A stretch of DNA of 8,440 nucleotides, taken from positions 1 through 8,440 of the forward strand of contig SHBC01000042.1 in assembly GCA_004213025.1 (NCBI GenBank). Reading direction: 5' to 3'. The translations under genes and the position numbers were made by a program. Positions within the stretch are counted from its first letter, which is position 1. Every line of letters begins with the position of its first letter. Positions 1-7,090 of this stretch are shown one piece after another. The notes below the pieces were generated by a model. That model was not told the origin of the DNA, searched no databases, and saw only the letters and a list, made by a program, of their open reading frames with translations. The DNA is from SAR116 cluster bacterium. Lineage in GTDB: Bacteria > Pseudomonadota > Alphaproteobacteria > Puniceispirillales > Puniceispirillaceae.

Positions 1-1494
1 ACGCGTCCGAGTATCCTGTTTGTCGTGTTTGACCAGATGCGCGCCGATTGCCTGTTCGGCGCGCTTGGCGCGGCCGTTGCGCTGCCAAACCTGCGGGCCT
101 TCATGAATGACAGCGTTGCCTTCACCAACCATGTTTCGGTGACAAGTCCGTGCGGACCGGCGCGTGCATCGCTACTGACCGGGCAATATGCGATGAATCA
201 CCGGTCGGTTCGCAATGGAACACCGCTGCCGATGGATAAACCCAATCTGGCGACGGAGCTTCGGCGCGGCGGCATCACGCCACTTTTATATGGCTATACC
301 GACACCGCCGCCGACCCGCGCCACTATGCTGCCGACGATCCTGTTCTGACATCCTATGAGCAGGTGATGAACGGGTTCCTTGAAGCGCTTGAGCTGCGGT
401 TTGACGACAGCCGCACCTGGCGAGGCTATCTTGCGGCACAGGGCTATGATGTGCCGGCTGGCGATGATCTCTTTGTTCCGGTTGGCGACCGGCCGGATTC
501 CCCAGCGCTGTATCAAGCCGAGCATAGCGATACCGCCTTTCTGACCGACCGCCTGCTGGAAGACCTGCCGACCCGCGGCGATGGCTGGTGCGCGCATGCA
601 ACCTTCATCAGGCCGCACCCGCCCTTTGTCGCGCCGCCCCCTTTCAACAGCCTAGCTGATCCGGCGAAGATGCCGGCGCCGGCTGGCGGCGATGGCGCGG
701 CGTTCGCGGCATCACATCCCTTCAACACACACGTCATGGCGCATCGTCAGGTCCGCGACATGGTCTGTGGCTTTCCCGATCTGGTACCGTCAAAGGAGAC
801 GACGGCGATGCTGCGGGCCGTCTATATGGGGCTGGTGGCCGAGCTTGATCATCATTTCGGACGGATTGTCGAACATCTCAAGTCACGTGGCCAGTATGAG
901 GACACGCTGATTGTCGTGACATCGGATCATGGCGAATTGCTTGGCGATCACGGATGCTGGGGCAAGATGAACTATCTCGACGCGGCGTTTCGGGTGCCGC
1001 TGATGATCCGGGTGCCGGGGGGACGTCCGGCGCGTGTTGATCAGCCAACCGAATCGGTCGATGTCATGCCAACGATCCTCGACTGGCTGGGGCAGGATGG
1101 TCCGGATAGCGTCGATGGACATTCGCTGTTACCGCTGGCGAGGGGCGAGGTGCCGGAAGGCTGGCGTGATTACAGCGTTTCCGAACTTGATTTCGGCGAC
1201 CCGGTGAACCCCACCGCCGCGCAGCAACAGCTTGGCCTGTCCTCGCAGGAATGTGGTGTTGCCATCCTGCGCACTGCAAAGCATTCGCTGGTGCATTTCA
1301 ATGGTGGGCTGCCGCCGATCCTGTTCGATCATGACGGCGCGGGCGAGAGCCGCAATATCGCCAGTGACAGCGGGGCCGAGGCCATCAGGCTGGCGATGCT
1401 GGAACGGCTGCTGACGCATCGCATGCGGCATGCGGAAGGCAGGTTTTCCCAAACGATGATTACCCCCGATGGTGTCATCAGGGGGCGGCATTGA
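1..1494 (+). CDS. Phosphonate monoester hydrolase / sulfatase family enzyme (5' end outside window)
   Basis: This is a metal-dependent hydrolase of the alkaline phosphatase/sulfatase superfamily, probably cleaving phosphonate monoesters, phosphodiesters or sulfate esters in the cytoplasm. The frame is open from base 1 and begins TRPSILFVVFDQMRAD, the usual family N-terminus, so only a few codons are missing; the GTG at 25 lies inside the first beta strand and is not the start. Numbering from that GTG, C43 (codon 151-153) sits in CGPARASLLTG, a perfect C-x-P-x-R-x3-L-T-G formylglycine signature with R47. Other expected metal or substrate residues are D3, N64, H198 (RPHPPF), D301-H302 (SDHGE) and K314 (WGK). 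The C-terminal half continues with ESVDVMPTILDWLG and GHSLLPL, as in rhizobial PMH, and the visible length (497 codons) fits that enzyme of about 514 aa. Gene order and resemblance favour PMH over choline sulfatase or arylsulfatase, but substrate cannot be read from sequence. The activating formylglycine-generating enzyme is not in the window. Confidence 0.88.
   Translation, partial: TRPSILFVVFDQMRADCLFGALGAAVALPNLRAFMNDSVAFTNHVSVTSPCGPARASLLTGQYAMNHRSVRNGTPLPMDKPNLATELRRGGITPLLYGYTDTAADPRHYAADDPVLTSYEQVMNGFLEALELRFDDSRTWRGYLAAQGYDVPAGDDLFVPVGDRPDSPALYQAEHSDTAFLTDRLLEDLPTRGDGWCAHATFIRPHPPFVAPPPFNSLADPAKMPAPAGGDGAAFAASHPFNTHVMAHRQVRDMVCGFPDLVPSKETTAMLRAVYMGLVAELDHHFGRIVEHLKSRGQYEDTLIVVTSDHGELLGDHGCWGKMNYLDAAFRVPLMIRVPGGRPARVDQPTESVDVMPTILDWLGQDGPDSVDGHSLLPLARGEVPEGWRDYSVSELDFGDPVNPTAAQQQLGLSSQECGVAILRTAKHSLVHFNGGLPPILFDHDGAGESRNIASDSGAEAIRLAMLERLLTHRMRHAEGRFSQTMITPDGVIRGRH
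1463..1485 (+). other. Stem-loop at the 3' end of the hydrolase gene
   Basis: The last codons contain CCCCCGATG (1463-1471), a GTGT loop and CATCAGGGGG (1476-1485). They pair as nine base pairs with one bulged A. No T-run follows within the next 15 bases, so this is not a standard intrinsic terminator. It could protect the 3' end of the mRNA, or may only reflect the codons used there. Confidence 0.3.
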
Positions 1495-1707
1495 TTTGCG
1501 ATTGAATCAGTTTTAGCTCACTGCCCCTTGTCACATCTCTGTAACCAATGCAGTCTATTCCTAAGTCAGCGACCTTGAGCGGTGGGAACGCAGTGGTCTT
1601 CACGGATATTCGGTTCCCTGCCAATTAAAGTCAGTTTGCACCGTAAAGACCGCATCCTAAGGGGGTTTGCGATATTGGCGGAACAACAGGCGGTGGTTGC
1701 GTCTGAA

Positions 1708-1737
1708 GTTTCCGATGAGATCTCAAATATCAGAAAC
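1708..1737. promoter_or_regulatory. Nested inverted repeat, candidate operator or RNA hairpin
   Basis: The outer arms GTTTCCGAT (1708-1716) and ATCAGAAAC (1729-1737) are complementary at eight of nine positions. Inside and slightly off-centre lies the perfect ten-base palindrome TGAGATCTCA (1716-1725). It is located 70-100 bases before the binding-protein start. Such a nested dyad may be a repressor or activator site or a leader hairpin; no matching regulator gene is visible in the window. Confidence 0.3.
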
Positions 1738-1795
1738 GACTCGTTGTCCTGCGGGTGCTGTTGTTTAGGGCCCATTTTCGGGGTTCAGAGTAATC

Positions 1796-1800
1796 AGGAG
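1796..1800 (+). promoter_or_regulatory. Ribosome binding site that fixes the binding-protein start
   Basis: AGGAG lies six bases before the ATG at 1807. It supports that ATG, rather than the in-frame GTG at 1582, as the true start, because the protein then begins exactly with a signal peptide. Confidence 0.8.
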
Positions 1801-1806
1801 AAGGCG

Positions 1807-3846
1807 ATGAAAAAATATTTCCTTTCAACATTGGCGTTACTGGCACTGCCGGCAAGCGCATATGCAAGCTGCCCGGCGGTGTCCGTGGCGGATATGAAGG
1901 GTGTGGCGGATGGCGCCTACCCACAGCAATTCGAAAAGGCTGAATTTGAAACTGCAGCCGGATGCTCCATGTCGTTCTCGGCAAACCCGGACAGCGCAGC
2001 ACTGAATGGCCAGATCCGCGGCAATGGAGATCTTCCGTCTCTTGCTGAGCGTATCCCATCCGAACCGCTTGTTGTCGTGCCGTATGACAGCGTCGGCAAA
2101 TATGGCGGCACCCTTGATACGCTGTCGAACGCCACCGAGGCCGGTACATCTGACTTCCTGTCGGTACGCCATGTGAACTTCGTCCGCTATTCGGACGATC
2201 TGCTGACGATCGTGCCGAATGTGGCAAAGGGCTGGGAGTTCAATGACGATTTTTCCGAGCTGACTTTCCATCTTCGCAAGGGCCATAAGTGGTCCGATGG
2301 CCACCCGTTCACCGCTGAAGACGTGAAGTTCTGGTACGATCATCTGATGATGGACCCGAAGGTCTTCGCCGAGCCCAAGGACTATGCTCTTGTTGCCGGT
2401 GAGCGCATGGAGGTCGTGATCACCGACCCGCAAACAGTGACCTTCAAGATGCCGGCACCGAAGCCGGGTCTTCTGGCTCACTTCGCCACCTCTTACGCCC
2501 AGGGCTGGCAGCCGAAGCATTTCCTTGGCAAGTTTCATCCGGCGATCAACCCGGATGCTGACAAACTCGCCAAGTCGATGGGTTTTGAGGATGGCTATGC
2601 CGTGATTGCTGCCTATTACGGCAACTCGGACTGGACCGACACACCGTCGCCGCTGCTTAACAGCCCGGAAAAGGTTGCCAACCTGCCGGCAGATGTCGTT
2701 CCGACCCTGGAATCACACATCACCATTCGCGACACCGCCGAGGGCCGCCACTATGTGGCGAACCCGTATTTCCATCAGGTGGACCCGACTGGCCAGCAGC
2801 TTCCCTACATCTCTGAACAGGATGAGGTCTATATCAACGACCCGCAGGTTCGCGTGCTGAAACTGGTCAATGCGGAAGTTGACTACAAGTCGCAGTCCCT
2901 GCAGTTGATCGATGCGCCGCTGCTGCTGGAGAACCAGGAAAAGGGCAACTACACCGTCGACCTGCGGCCGGGGATCCCCACGCAGTCGTTTTCCTTCAAC
3001 GTGACTTCGGAGAATGCGGAGAAGCGCAAGGTGTTCGGAGATGTGCGCTTCCGCAAGGCCATGTCGGTCGCCATCAATCGCGACGAGATCAACGAAGTGG
3101 CCTTCTTTGGCCAGGGTGTCGCACGGCAGAATATCGGTTTCTCGCCGAAGCCTGAGTTCGTTGATGAAAAGTGGCTGAGCTACGCCACCGAATACGATCC
3201 GGAAGCCGCCAAGGCACTTCTGGATGAGATCGGAATGAAGGACACGGATGGCGACGGTTTCCGTGAGCTTCCGAATGGCGAGAAGATCGCCCTGAACATG
3301 CAATTCGCAACCCAGGGCATCTCGGGCAAGGTTGTCGAGCTGGTGGCCAATCATTGGTCACAGGTCGGCGTTCAGACGGCAGTCAAGGAAGTGACCCCGG
3401 ATGAGTATCGTTCTGCGCAGTCGGCAAACAAGCTTGACGTCGGCATGTGGAAGCGCGGTCAGCCGGTTGCCATTGTGATGGGTAACAACGAAATGTGGGT
3501 CCCACCTTTCGGCACTTACTTTGAGCATCGCACCGGTATGCTGTGGGCGGAATGGGTAAGCTCCAACGGCGCCAATGGTGTTGAGCCGCCTGCCTTTGTG
3601 AAGTCTATGATGGACGATATCAACGCGTTCCAGTCTGCCACTCCCGGCAGCGCTGAAGCTGCGGAGATCGGCTCGCGCATGGCGGCTACGATGACAGAAA
3701 ATCTTCTGTATATCGGTACTGTTCTGGCGACCAGCCCTATCTACCATCGCAATGAGCTGAAGAACTTCACCTCGTTCAAGACAGCGTCCTATGACTACTA
3801 CCGGACTTATCCGTACCGGGCCACGCAGTGGTTCCTTGACGAGTAG
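1807..3846 (+). CDS. Periplasmic solute-binding protein of an Opp/Dpp-class ABC importer (SBP family 5)
   Basis: This protein captures the substrate in the periplasm and delivers it to the permease pair encoded just downstream. It has 679 residues, clearly longer than DppA or OppA (about 535-545 aa). Residues 1-20 form a Sec signal peptide: MKKYF, a hydrophobic core, then ASAYA before S21. Cleavage at ASA or AYA is expected; YASC is not a good lipobox, so the protein is probably soluble. An N-terminal extension (about 21-77) holds the only two cysteines of the mature protein, C22 and C53. The SBP_bac_5 fold starts near GKYGGTL (97-103); its hallmark block KWSDGHPFTAEDVKFWYDHL is at 161-180, and DVRFRKAMSVAINRDEI lies in the second lobe. 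An acidic DTDGDG loop (479-484) resembles a calcium-binding loop and recurs in this family. The gene is followed at once by a terminator, which would keep its mRNA in excess over the permeases. The substrate may be a peptide, but long members also bind oligosaccharides or glycosides (for example alpha-galactosides in rhizobia), so specificity is open. Confidence 0.93.
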   Translation: MKKYFLSTLALLALPASAYASCPAVSVADMKGVADGAYPQQFEKAEFETAAGCSMSFSANPDSAALNGQIRGNGDLPSLAERIPSEPLVVVPYDSVGKYGGTLDTLSNATEAGTSDFLSVRHVNFVRYSDDLLTIVPNVAKGWEFNDDFSELTFHLRKGHKWSDGHPFTAEDVKFWYDHLMMDPKVFAEPKDYALVAGERMEVVITDPQTVTFKMPAPKPGLLAHFATSYAQGWQPKHFLGKFHPAINPDADKLAKSMGFEDGYAVIAAYYGNSDWTDTPSPLLNSPEKVANLPADVVPTLESHITIRDTAEGRHYVANPYFHQVDPTGQQLPYISEQDEVYINDPQVRVLKLVNAEVDYKSQSLQLIDAPLLLENQEKGNYTVDLRPGIPTQSFSFNVTSENAEKRKVFGDVRFRKAMSVAINRDEINEVAFFGQGVARQNIGFSPKPEFVDEKWLSYATEYDPEAAKALLDEIGMKDTDGDGFRELPNGEKIALNMQFATQGISGKVVELVANHWSQVGVQTAVKEVTPDEYRSAQSANKLDVGMWKRGQPVAIVMGNNEMWVPPFGTYFEHRTGMLWAEWVSSNGANGVEPPAFVKSMMDDINAFQSATPGSAEAAEIGSRMAATMTENLLYIGTVLATSPIYHRNELKNFTSFKTASYDYYRTYPYRATQWFLDE

Positions 3847-3869
3847 GCCTGTCAGGGTTTTAAAATTCA

Positions 3870-3904
3870 GAGGTGGGCGGTCACGCCCGCCTCTTTCTTG
3901 TATT
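3870..3904 (+). terminator. Intrinsic terminator between binding-protein and permease genes
   Basis: GAGGTGGGCG (3870-3879), the loop GTCA and CGCCCGCCTC (3884-3893) form an uninterrupted ten-base-pair stem with one G-T pair. It is followed by TTTCTTGTATTT. The position, 24 bases after the stop codon and 25 before the permease ATG, fits partial termination that lowers expression of the membrane and ATPase genes relative to the abundant binding protein. Confidence 0.88.
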
Positions 3905-3914
3905 TAAGTTCAGC

Positions 3915-3932
3915 ATGATTGCATCCCCATGA
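3915..3932 (+). other. Possible five-codon mini-ORF overlapping the permease start
   Basis: ATG at 3915 opens a frame reading MIASP. Its TGA stop (3930-3932) overlaps the permease start as ATGA. The permease ATG has no recognisable Shine-Dalgarno sequence, so termination-reinitiation from this mini-ORF is conceivable. The mini-ORF also lacks a clear ribosome binding site, so this may be chance. Confidence 0.2.
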
Positions 3933-4933
3933 AACAGCTTGCCCAGTTTGCCCTGATCCGCGCTTTGTTCGCGATGCTGACACTGGTCATCGTTTCCTTG
4001 ATCGTGTTCACGCTTATGGAACTTGTTCCCGGCGACTGCGCCGAGCGCTATCTCGCCTTCAAGAACACCCAGGGATCCGGCATCTCCGTCCAGGATATCG
4101 AGAATGAGCGAATCAGGCTCGGTCTTGATAAACCCTTTGCCCAGCGCTGGGCGCTGTGGATCGTCAATGCCTTTCAGGGCGAGTTTGGCAACAGCTGTAT
4201 CCTGCGGGTTGATATCGCGCAGCTTCTTGGCACCAAATTCTGGCTGTCGCTTGGCGTCTGCCTTGCGTCGCTGGCGCTTGCCTATGCCATCGCCATCCCG
4301 GTCGGCATCATTTCCGCCGCCAGCCGCAGCGCGATGATGAATAACACGCTTAAATTTGTCAGTTATCTTGGTCTTGCCATGCCCAACTTCCTGTTGGCGT
4401 TGCTGATCATGCTGTTCTCGACAGTGTATTTCGGTGACACTCTCACCGGGCTGTTTTCAAAGGAATATCGGGACGCGCCCTGGAGCATCGACAAATTCAT
4501 CGATTTGTTGAAACACGCCTGGCTTCCGATCTTCATCCTTGGCTGGTCGGCGACAGCCTTTGCGTTGCAGACCGTCCGCGCGCTGATGTCTGACGAGATC
4601 GGCAAGCTCTATGTCACCGCCGCGGCGGCACGCGGCGTTTCGGGCCGCAAGCTGCTGTGGCGCTATCCGGCCCGGCACGCTCTTGGCCCCATCGTCAACA
4701 GCCTTGGTTTCGATCTGAATCGCGTGTTCAACGAGCTGCCCATCGTGGCGTTGATCCTGACGCTGACCGACGCCGGGGCGCTGTTGATTGAATCATTGGC
4801 CCGCTCAAACGACCAGCAGCTTGCCGGCGCCATCATCTTTCTGCTGACGGCATCGATCGTCGCGCTGAATTTTTTCACCGACCTGCTGCTGTCGGTTCTC
4901 GATCCGCGTATTCGCAAGAGCATTATCAGGTAG
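3929..4933 (+). CDS. ABC transporter permease, DppB/OppB type
   Basis: This is the first of two inner-membrane subunits that form the import channel. It has 334 residues, the normal length for DppB-like proteins. A first membrane helix (about 12-31) is followed by ELVPGD, the family's entry into a long periplasmic loop (about 34-100), then hydrophobic segments near 103-125, 140-165, 195-215, 260-280 and 298-320. The cytoplasmic coupling (EAA) loop begins at T230 with TAAAARGVSGRKLL, and the arginine-rich stretch after it ends before GPIVNSLG. The loop after helix 1 contains C37 and C90, both predicted periplasmic. The start is the first Met with a proper N-in helix; no Shine-Dalgarno motif precedes it. 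It stops three bases before the second permease gene, so the two are surely co-translated partners. Substrate class is set by the binding protein and is unknown. Confidence 0.93.
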   Translation: MKQLAQFALIRALFAMLTLVIVSLIVFTLMELVPGDCAERYLAFKNTQGSGISVQDIENERIRLGLDKPFAQRWALWIVNAFQGEFGNSCILRVDIAQLLGTKFWLSLGVCLASLALAYAIAIPVGIISAASRSAMMNNTLKFVSYLGLAMPNFLLALLIMLFSTVYFGDTLTGLFSKEYRDAPWSIDKFIDLLKHAWLPIFILGWSATAFALQTVRALMSDEIGKLYVTAAAARGVSGRKLLWRYPARHALGPIVNSLGFDLNRVFNELPIVALILTLTDAGALLIESLARSNDQQLAGAIIFLLTASIVALNFFTDLLLSVLDPRIRKSIIR

Positions 4934-4936
4934 GCC

Positions 4937-6085
4937 ATGACAACAGATACCGTGCATGACCAGACTGTTCGCGACCAGAAGGCGAGGGAGGCCTATTTCA
5001 CCGCCTCGCAGCGCCAGCTTGTCTGGGCCCGCTTCAAGAAACAGCGCGCCGCGATGACGGCCGCCATGGTGTTGATGGTTCTTATGATATCCGGCATTCT
5101 GGCACCGTTCCTGTCGCCCTATGATCCAACGATCGCCGGTCGCAACAAGGACTATATGAATGGCGCCCCCAACGTGCCGATGTTCTGTGACAAGAATGGC
5201 TGCTCGGCCCGGCCCTTTCTTCACACCATCGAACGCGAGCGTTCGATCAAGACCAATTTTCGCTGGGTCGAGACAATCAATGAGGACAAGCGTCGCTACG
5301 TCCAGTTTCTTGTTGAGGGCTCGGAATACAAGCTTCTCGGCTTCATCCCGGCAAAGACACATCTGTTCGGCGTAAGTGACGGCTACATCCATCTGTTTGG
5401 CACCGATGCCACGGGTAAGGATATCTTCTCGCGCACCCTGCATGCGATATGGACCTCGCTTAAGGTGGGCAGTATCGGCGTCTTCATCGCCTTTGTGCTG
5501 GCGCTGATTATCGGCGGTATATCAGGCTATTACGGGGGGTGGATAGATTCGGTCCTGCAGATGGTGACCGATGCTGTGCGAACGGTGCCGGCGATCCCGC
5601 TCTTCATGGCGATCGCCGCCTTCATTCCGCAGGAATGGTCGGCCGAGATGCGATTCTTCTTCATCTCGCTGATTCTTGGCCTGATTGGCTGGCCGACGCT
5701 GGCCCGGCGCGTGCGAACGCATCTCCTGACCGAACGGAACCAGGAATATGTGCTGGCGGCGCAGCTCTGCGGTGCCTCGTCAGGTCACATCATCCGCCGG
5801 CATCTTCTGCCAAGCTTTACCAGCTACATCATCGTCGATCTGGTGATTTCATTCCCCTATATGGTGCTCTCCGAAACGGCGCTCAGCTTCATCGGCCTCG
5901 GTCTGAAGGATCCGGTGAATTCGCTTGGCGTGATGCTGCAGAATGTGACCAGCGCCGACGTGCTGCTGAATTACCAGTGGTATTTCATCCCGGTGATTTT
6001 CTTCATCACCCTTGTCATGGCCTTTGTCTTTGTCGGTGACGGTTTGCGCGATGCTGCCGACCCCTATTCGGACGCTGGCAAATAG
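4937..6085 (+). CDS. ABC transporter permease, DppC/OppC type with enlarged periplasmic insert
   Basis: This second channel subunit pairs with the preceding permease. At 382 residues it is longer than DppC or OppC (about 300 aa). The N-terminal OppC_N region is visible: a cytoplasmic WARFKKQRAAM segment, then helix 1 (about 36-57) ending in LAPFLSPYDP. The extra length is an insert of about 95 residues (58-153) before the conserved FGTDATGKDIFSR (154-166); it is charged, would face the periplasm, and carries a C84-x4-C89 pair. Remaining helices lie near 178-198, 214-230, 237-257, 300-320 and 351-371. The EAA loop starts at E270-Y271 with YVLAAQLCGASSG and is followed by RRHLLPSF. Comparable inserts occur in YejE and in a branch of the family that accompanies long binding proteins. 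The stop TAG at 6083 overlaps the ribosome binding site of the ATPase gene, indicating one operon. Confidence 0.93.
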   Translation: MTTDTVHDQTVRDQKAREAYFTASQRQLVWARFKKQRAAMTAAMVLMVLMISGILAPFLSPYDPTIAGRNKDYMNGAPNVPMFCDKNGCSARPFLHTIERERSIKTNFRWVETINEDKRRYVQFLVEGSEYKLLGFIPAKTHLFGVSDGYIHLFGTDATGKDIFSRTLHAIWTSLKVGSIGVFIAFVLALIIGGISGYYGGWIDSVLQMVTDAVRTVPAIPLFMAIAAFIPQEWSAEMRFFFISLILGLIGWPTLARRVRTHLLTERNQEYVLAAQLCGASSGHIIRRHLLPSFTSYIIVDLVISFPYMVLSETALSFIGLGLKDPVNSLGVMLQNVTSADVLLNYQWYFIPVIFFITLVMAFVFVGDGLRDAADPYSDAGK

Positions 6086-6089
6086 GGGA
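6084..6089 (+). promoter_or_regulatory. Ribosome binding site of the first ATPase gene
   Basis: AGGGGA overlaps the stop codon of the second permease gene and lies five bases before the ATG at 6095. It supports that start and translational coupling. Confidence 0.65.
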
Positions 6090-6094
6090 TCGAA

Positions 6095-7090
6095 ATGGAC
6101 AGTCTGATCGAAGTTGAAAATCTGACATTACAGTTCCGCACCGATGAGGGGCTGATCACCGCGGTGGACAATGTCAGCTTTTCGCTGAACCGCGGCGAGG
6201 TGATGGGCCTTGTCGGCGAGAGCGGGTCCGGCAAATCGGTGACCGCCAAGGCGCTGATGCATCTGAACGCCGCGAACGCCATATATTCGCCGGAGAGCAG
6301 GATCACCCTGCATACTGACAGCGGCAGCATTGATGTGCTGTCGCTGAGCCGCACGGATGATCTGAGGGTGGTTCGCGGCGGCGCCATTTCGATGATCTTC
6401 CAGGAACCGATGGCCAGCTTCGCGCCGTCGATCAGTATCGGCAAGCAGATGATCGAGCAGCTGCAGCTCCATGCCGAGATGAGCAAGGCGCAGGCGCGCG
6501 AGATGTCGATCGAGATGCTTGACCGTGTCGGCATCTCCGACCCGTCGAGCCGCGTTGATCAATATGCGTTTGAGCTGTCGGGTGGCATGCGCCAGCGCGC
6601 GATGATCGCCATGGCGCTGTCGACCAAGCCGCGGCTGTTGATCGCCGACGAGCCGACGACGGCGCTGGATGTGACGATCCAGGCGCAGGTCATCGACCTG
6701 ATGAAGGAACTTGTCGATGAATTCAACATGGGTATCGTCTTCATCACCCACGATCTTGGCGTTGTGGCGCAGACCGCCGACAAGGTCAGCGTGATGTATC
6801 TTGGCCGGCTGATCGAAGAGGGGCCGGTCCGCGAGGTGATAAGCGATCCACGCCATCCCTACACCAGGGGTCTTCTGGCCGCGCTGCCGCGCCTCGATGA
6901 TCTCGACGCGCCGCTGACGCCGGTGCCGGGGGACATTCCCTCGCCGCTCGAGAGGCCAGGCGGGTGTGTGTTCAACACGCGCTGTAGCGACGTTGTGGGG
7001 CCGGCTTGCTCGGCAAATGTCCCGCTCGAGGAATGGATTGATCCGGCGCACCGCGTTTCCTGCCATATCTATGCTGGCAAGGAGGCATGA
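6095..7090 (+). CDS. ABC transporter ATP-binding protein, DppD/OppD type
   Basis: This is one of the two cytoplasmic ATPases that drive import by binding the EAA loops of the permeases. All nucleotide-binding elements are intact in its 331 residues: Walker A GESGSGKS (41-48, K47), Q-loop in MIFQEPMAS, signature LSGGMRQR (161-168), Walker B LLIADE (D185, catalytic E186), D-loop TALDV and switch H219 in THDLGV. The C-terminal oligopeptide-transporter domain begins at [12 protein letters not shown] and contains C291, C297, C305 and C323, spaced like the four cysteines that bind a [4Fe-4S] cluster in structurally characterised DppD/OppD proteins. The signature residue M165 (SGGM) marks the D-type subunit; the next gene has SGGQ. 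Its stop codon overlaps the start of that gene. The family assignment is firm; the cluster is inferred from the cysteines. Confidence 0.95.
   Translation: MDSLIEVENLTLQFRTDEGLITAVDNVSFSLNRGEVMGLVGESGSGKSVTAKALMHLNAANAIYSPESRITLHTDSGSIDVLSLSRTDDLRVVRGGAISMIFQEPMASFAPSISIGKQMIEQLQLHAEMSKAQAREMSIEMLDRVGISDPSSRVDQYAFELSGGMRQRAMIAMALSTKPRLLIADEPTTALDVTIQAQVIDLMKELVDEFNMGIVFITHDLGVVAQTADKVSVMYLGRLIEEGPVREVISDPRHPYTRGLLAALPRLDDLDAPLTPVPGDIPSPLERPGGCVFNTRCSDVVGPACSANVPLEEWIDPAHRVSCHIYAGKEA
7079..7085 (+). promoter_or_regulatory. Strong Shine-Dalgarno sequence deciding the second ATPase start
   Basis: AAGGAGG ends one base before an ATG at 7087 and four bases before a second ATG at 7090. The spacing favours 7090, giving a TGATG stop-start overlap with the preceding gene instead of ATGA. 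Confidence 0.7.

Larger units (their letters stand above)
1495..1806 (+). other. Non-coding leader upstream of the binding-protein gene
   Basis: These 312 bases separate the hydrolase from the transporter. They are visibly richer in A and T than the flanking genes. The binding-protein frame stays open back to a GTG at 1582, but that 75-codon extension uses codons rare in the neighbours (CTA, AGG, TTA), has no family resemblance, and would bury a perfect signal peptide inside the protein, so it is most likely untranslated leader. The region must hold the transporter promoter. A TTGTCA at 1528-1533 resembles a -35 box, but no convincing -10 box sits 16-18 bases downstream. A dyad lies at 1708-1737 and the ribosome binding site at 1796-1800. 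I see no terminator for the hydrolase gene here. Confidence 0.6.

Noticed and set aside
1528..1559. Candidate sigma-70 promoter (TTGTCA and TCTATT)
   Set aside because: The spacing is 20 bases and the -10 match is poor, so I cannot support it as a promoter.
1582..1806. In-frame 75-codon N-terminal extension of the binding protein from a GTG
   Set aside because: It would place a perfect signal peptide internally, uses codons unlike the neighbouring genes, and AGGAG stands six bases before the ATG at 1807.
1861..1872. Lipoprotein attachment at the binding protein's C22
   Set aside because: The residues before the cysteine are Y-A-S rather than a Leu-led lipobox, and an AxA signal peptidase I site is present just before it.
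1837..2538. 233-codon open frame on the minus strand
   Set aside because: It is antisense to the conserved binding-protein gene and shows no domain or convincing start region.
4805..5443. 212-codon open frame on the minus strand spanning the permease junction
   Set aside because: It crosses two genes with clear family motifs on the plus strand and has no recognisable domain.
6128..7066. 312-codon open frame on the minus strand
   Set aside because: It lies wholly antisense to the first ATPase gene, whose motifs are all intact; its translation is rich in Arg, His and Gln with no recognisable domain, typical of an antisense shadow in GC-rich DNA.
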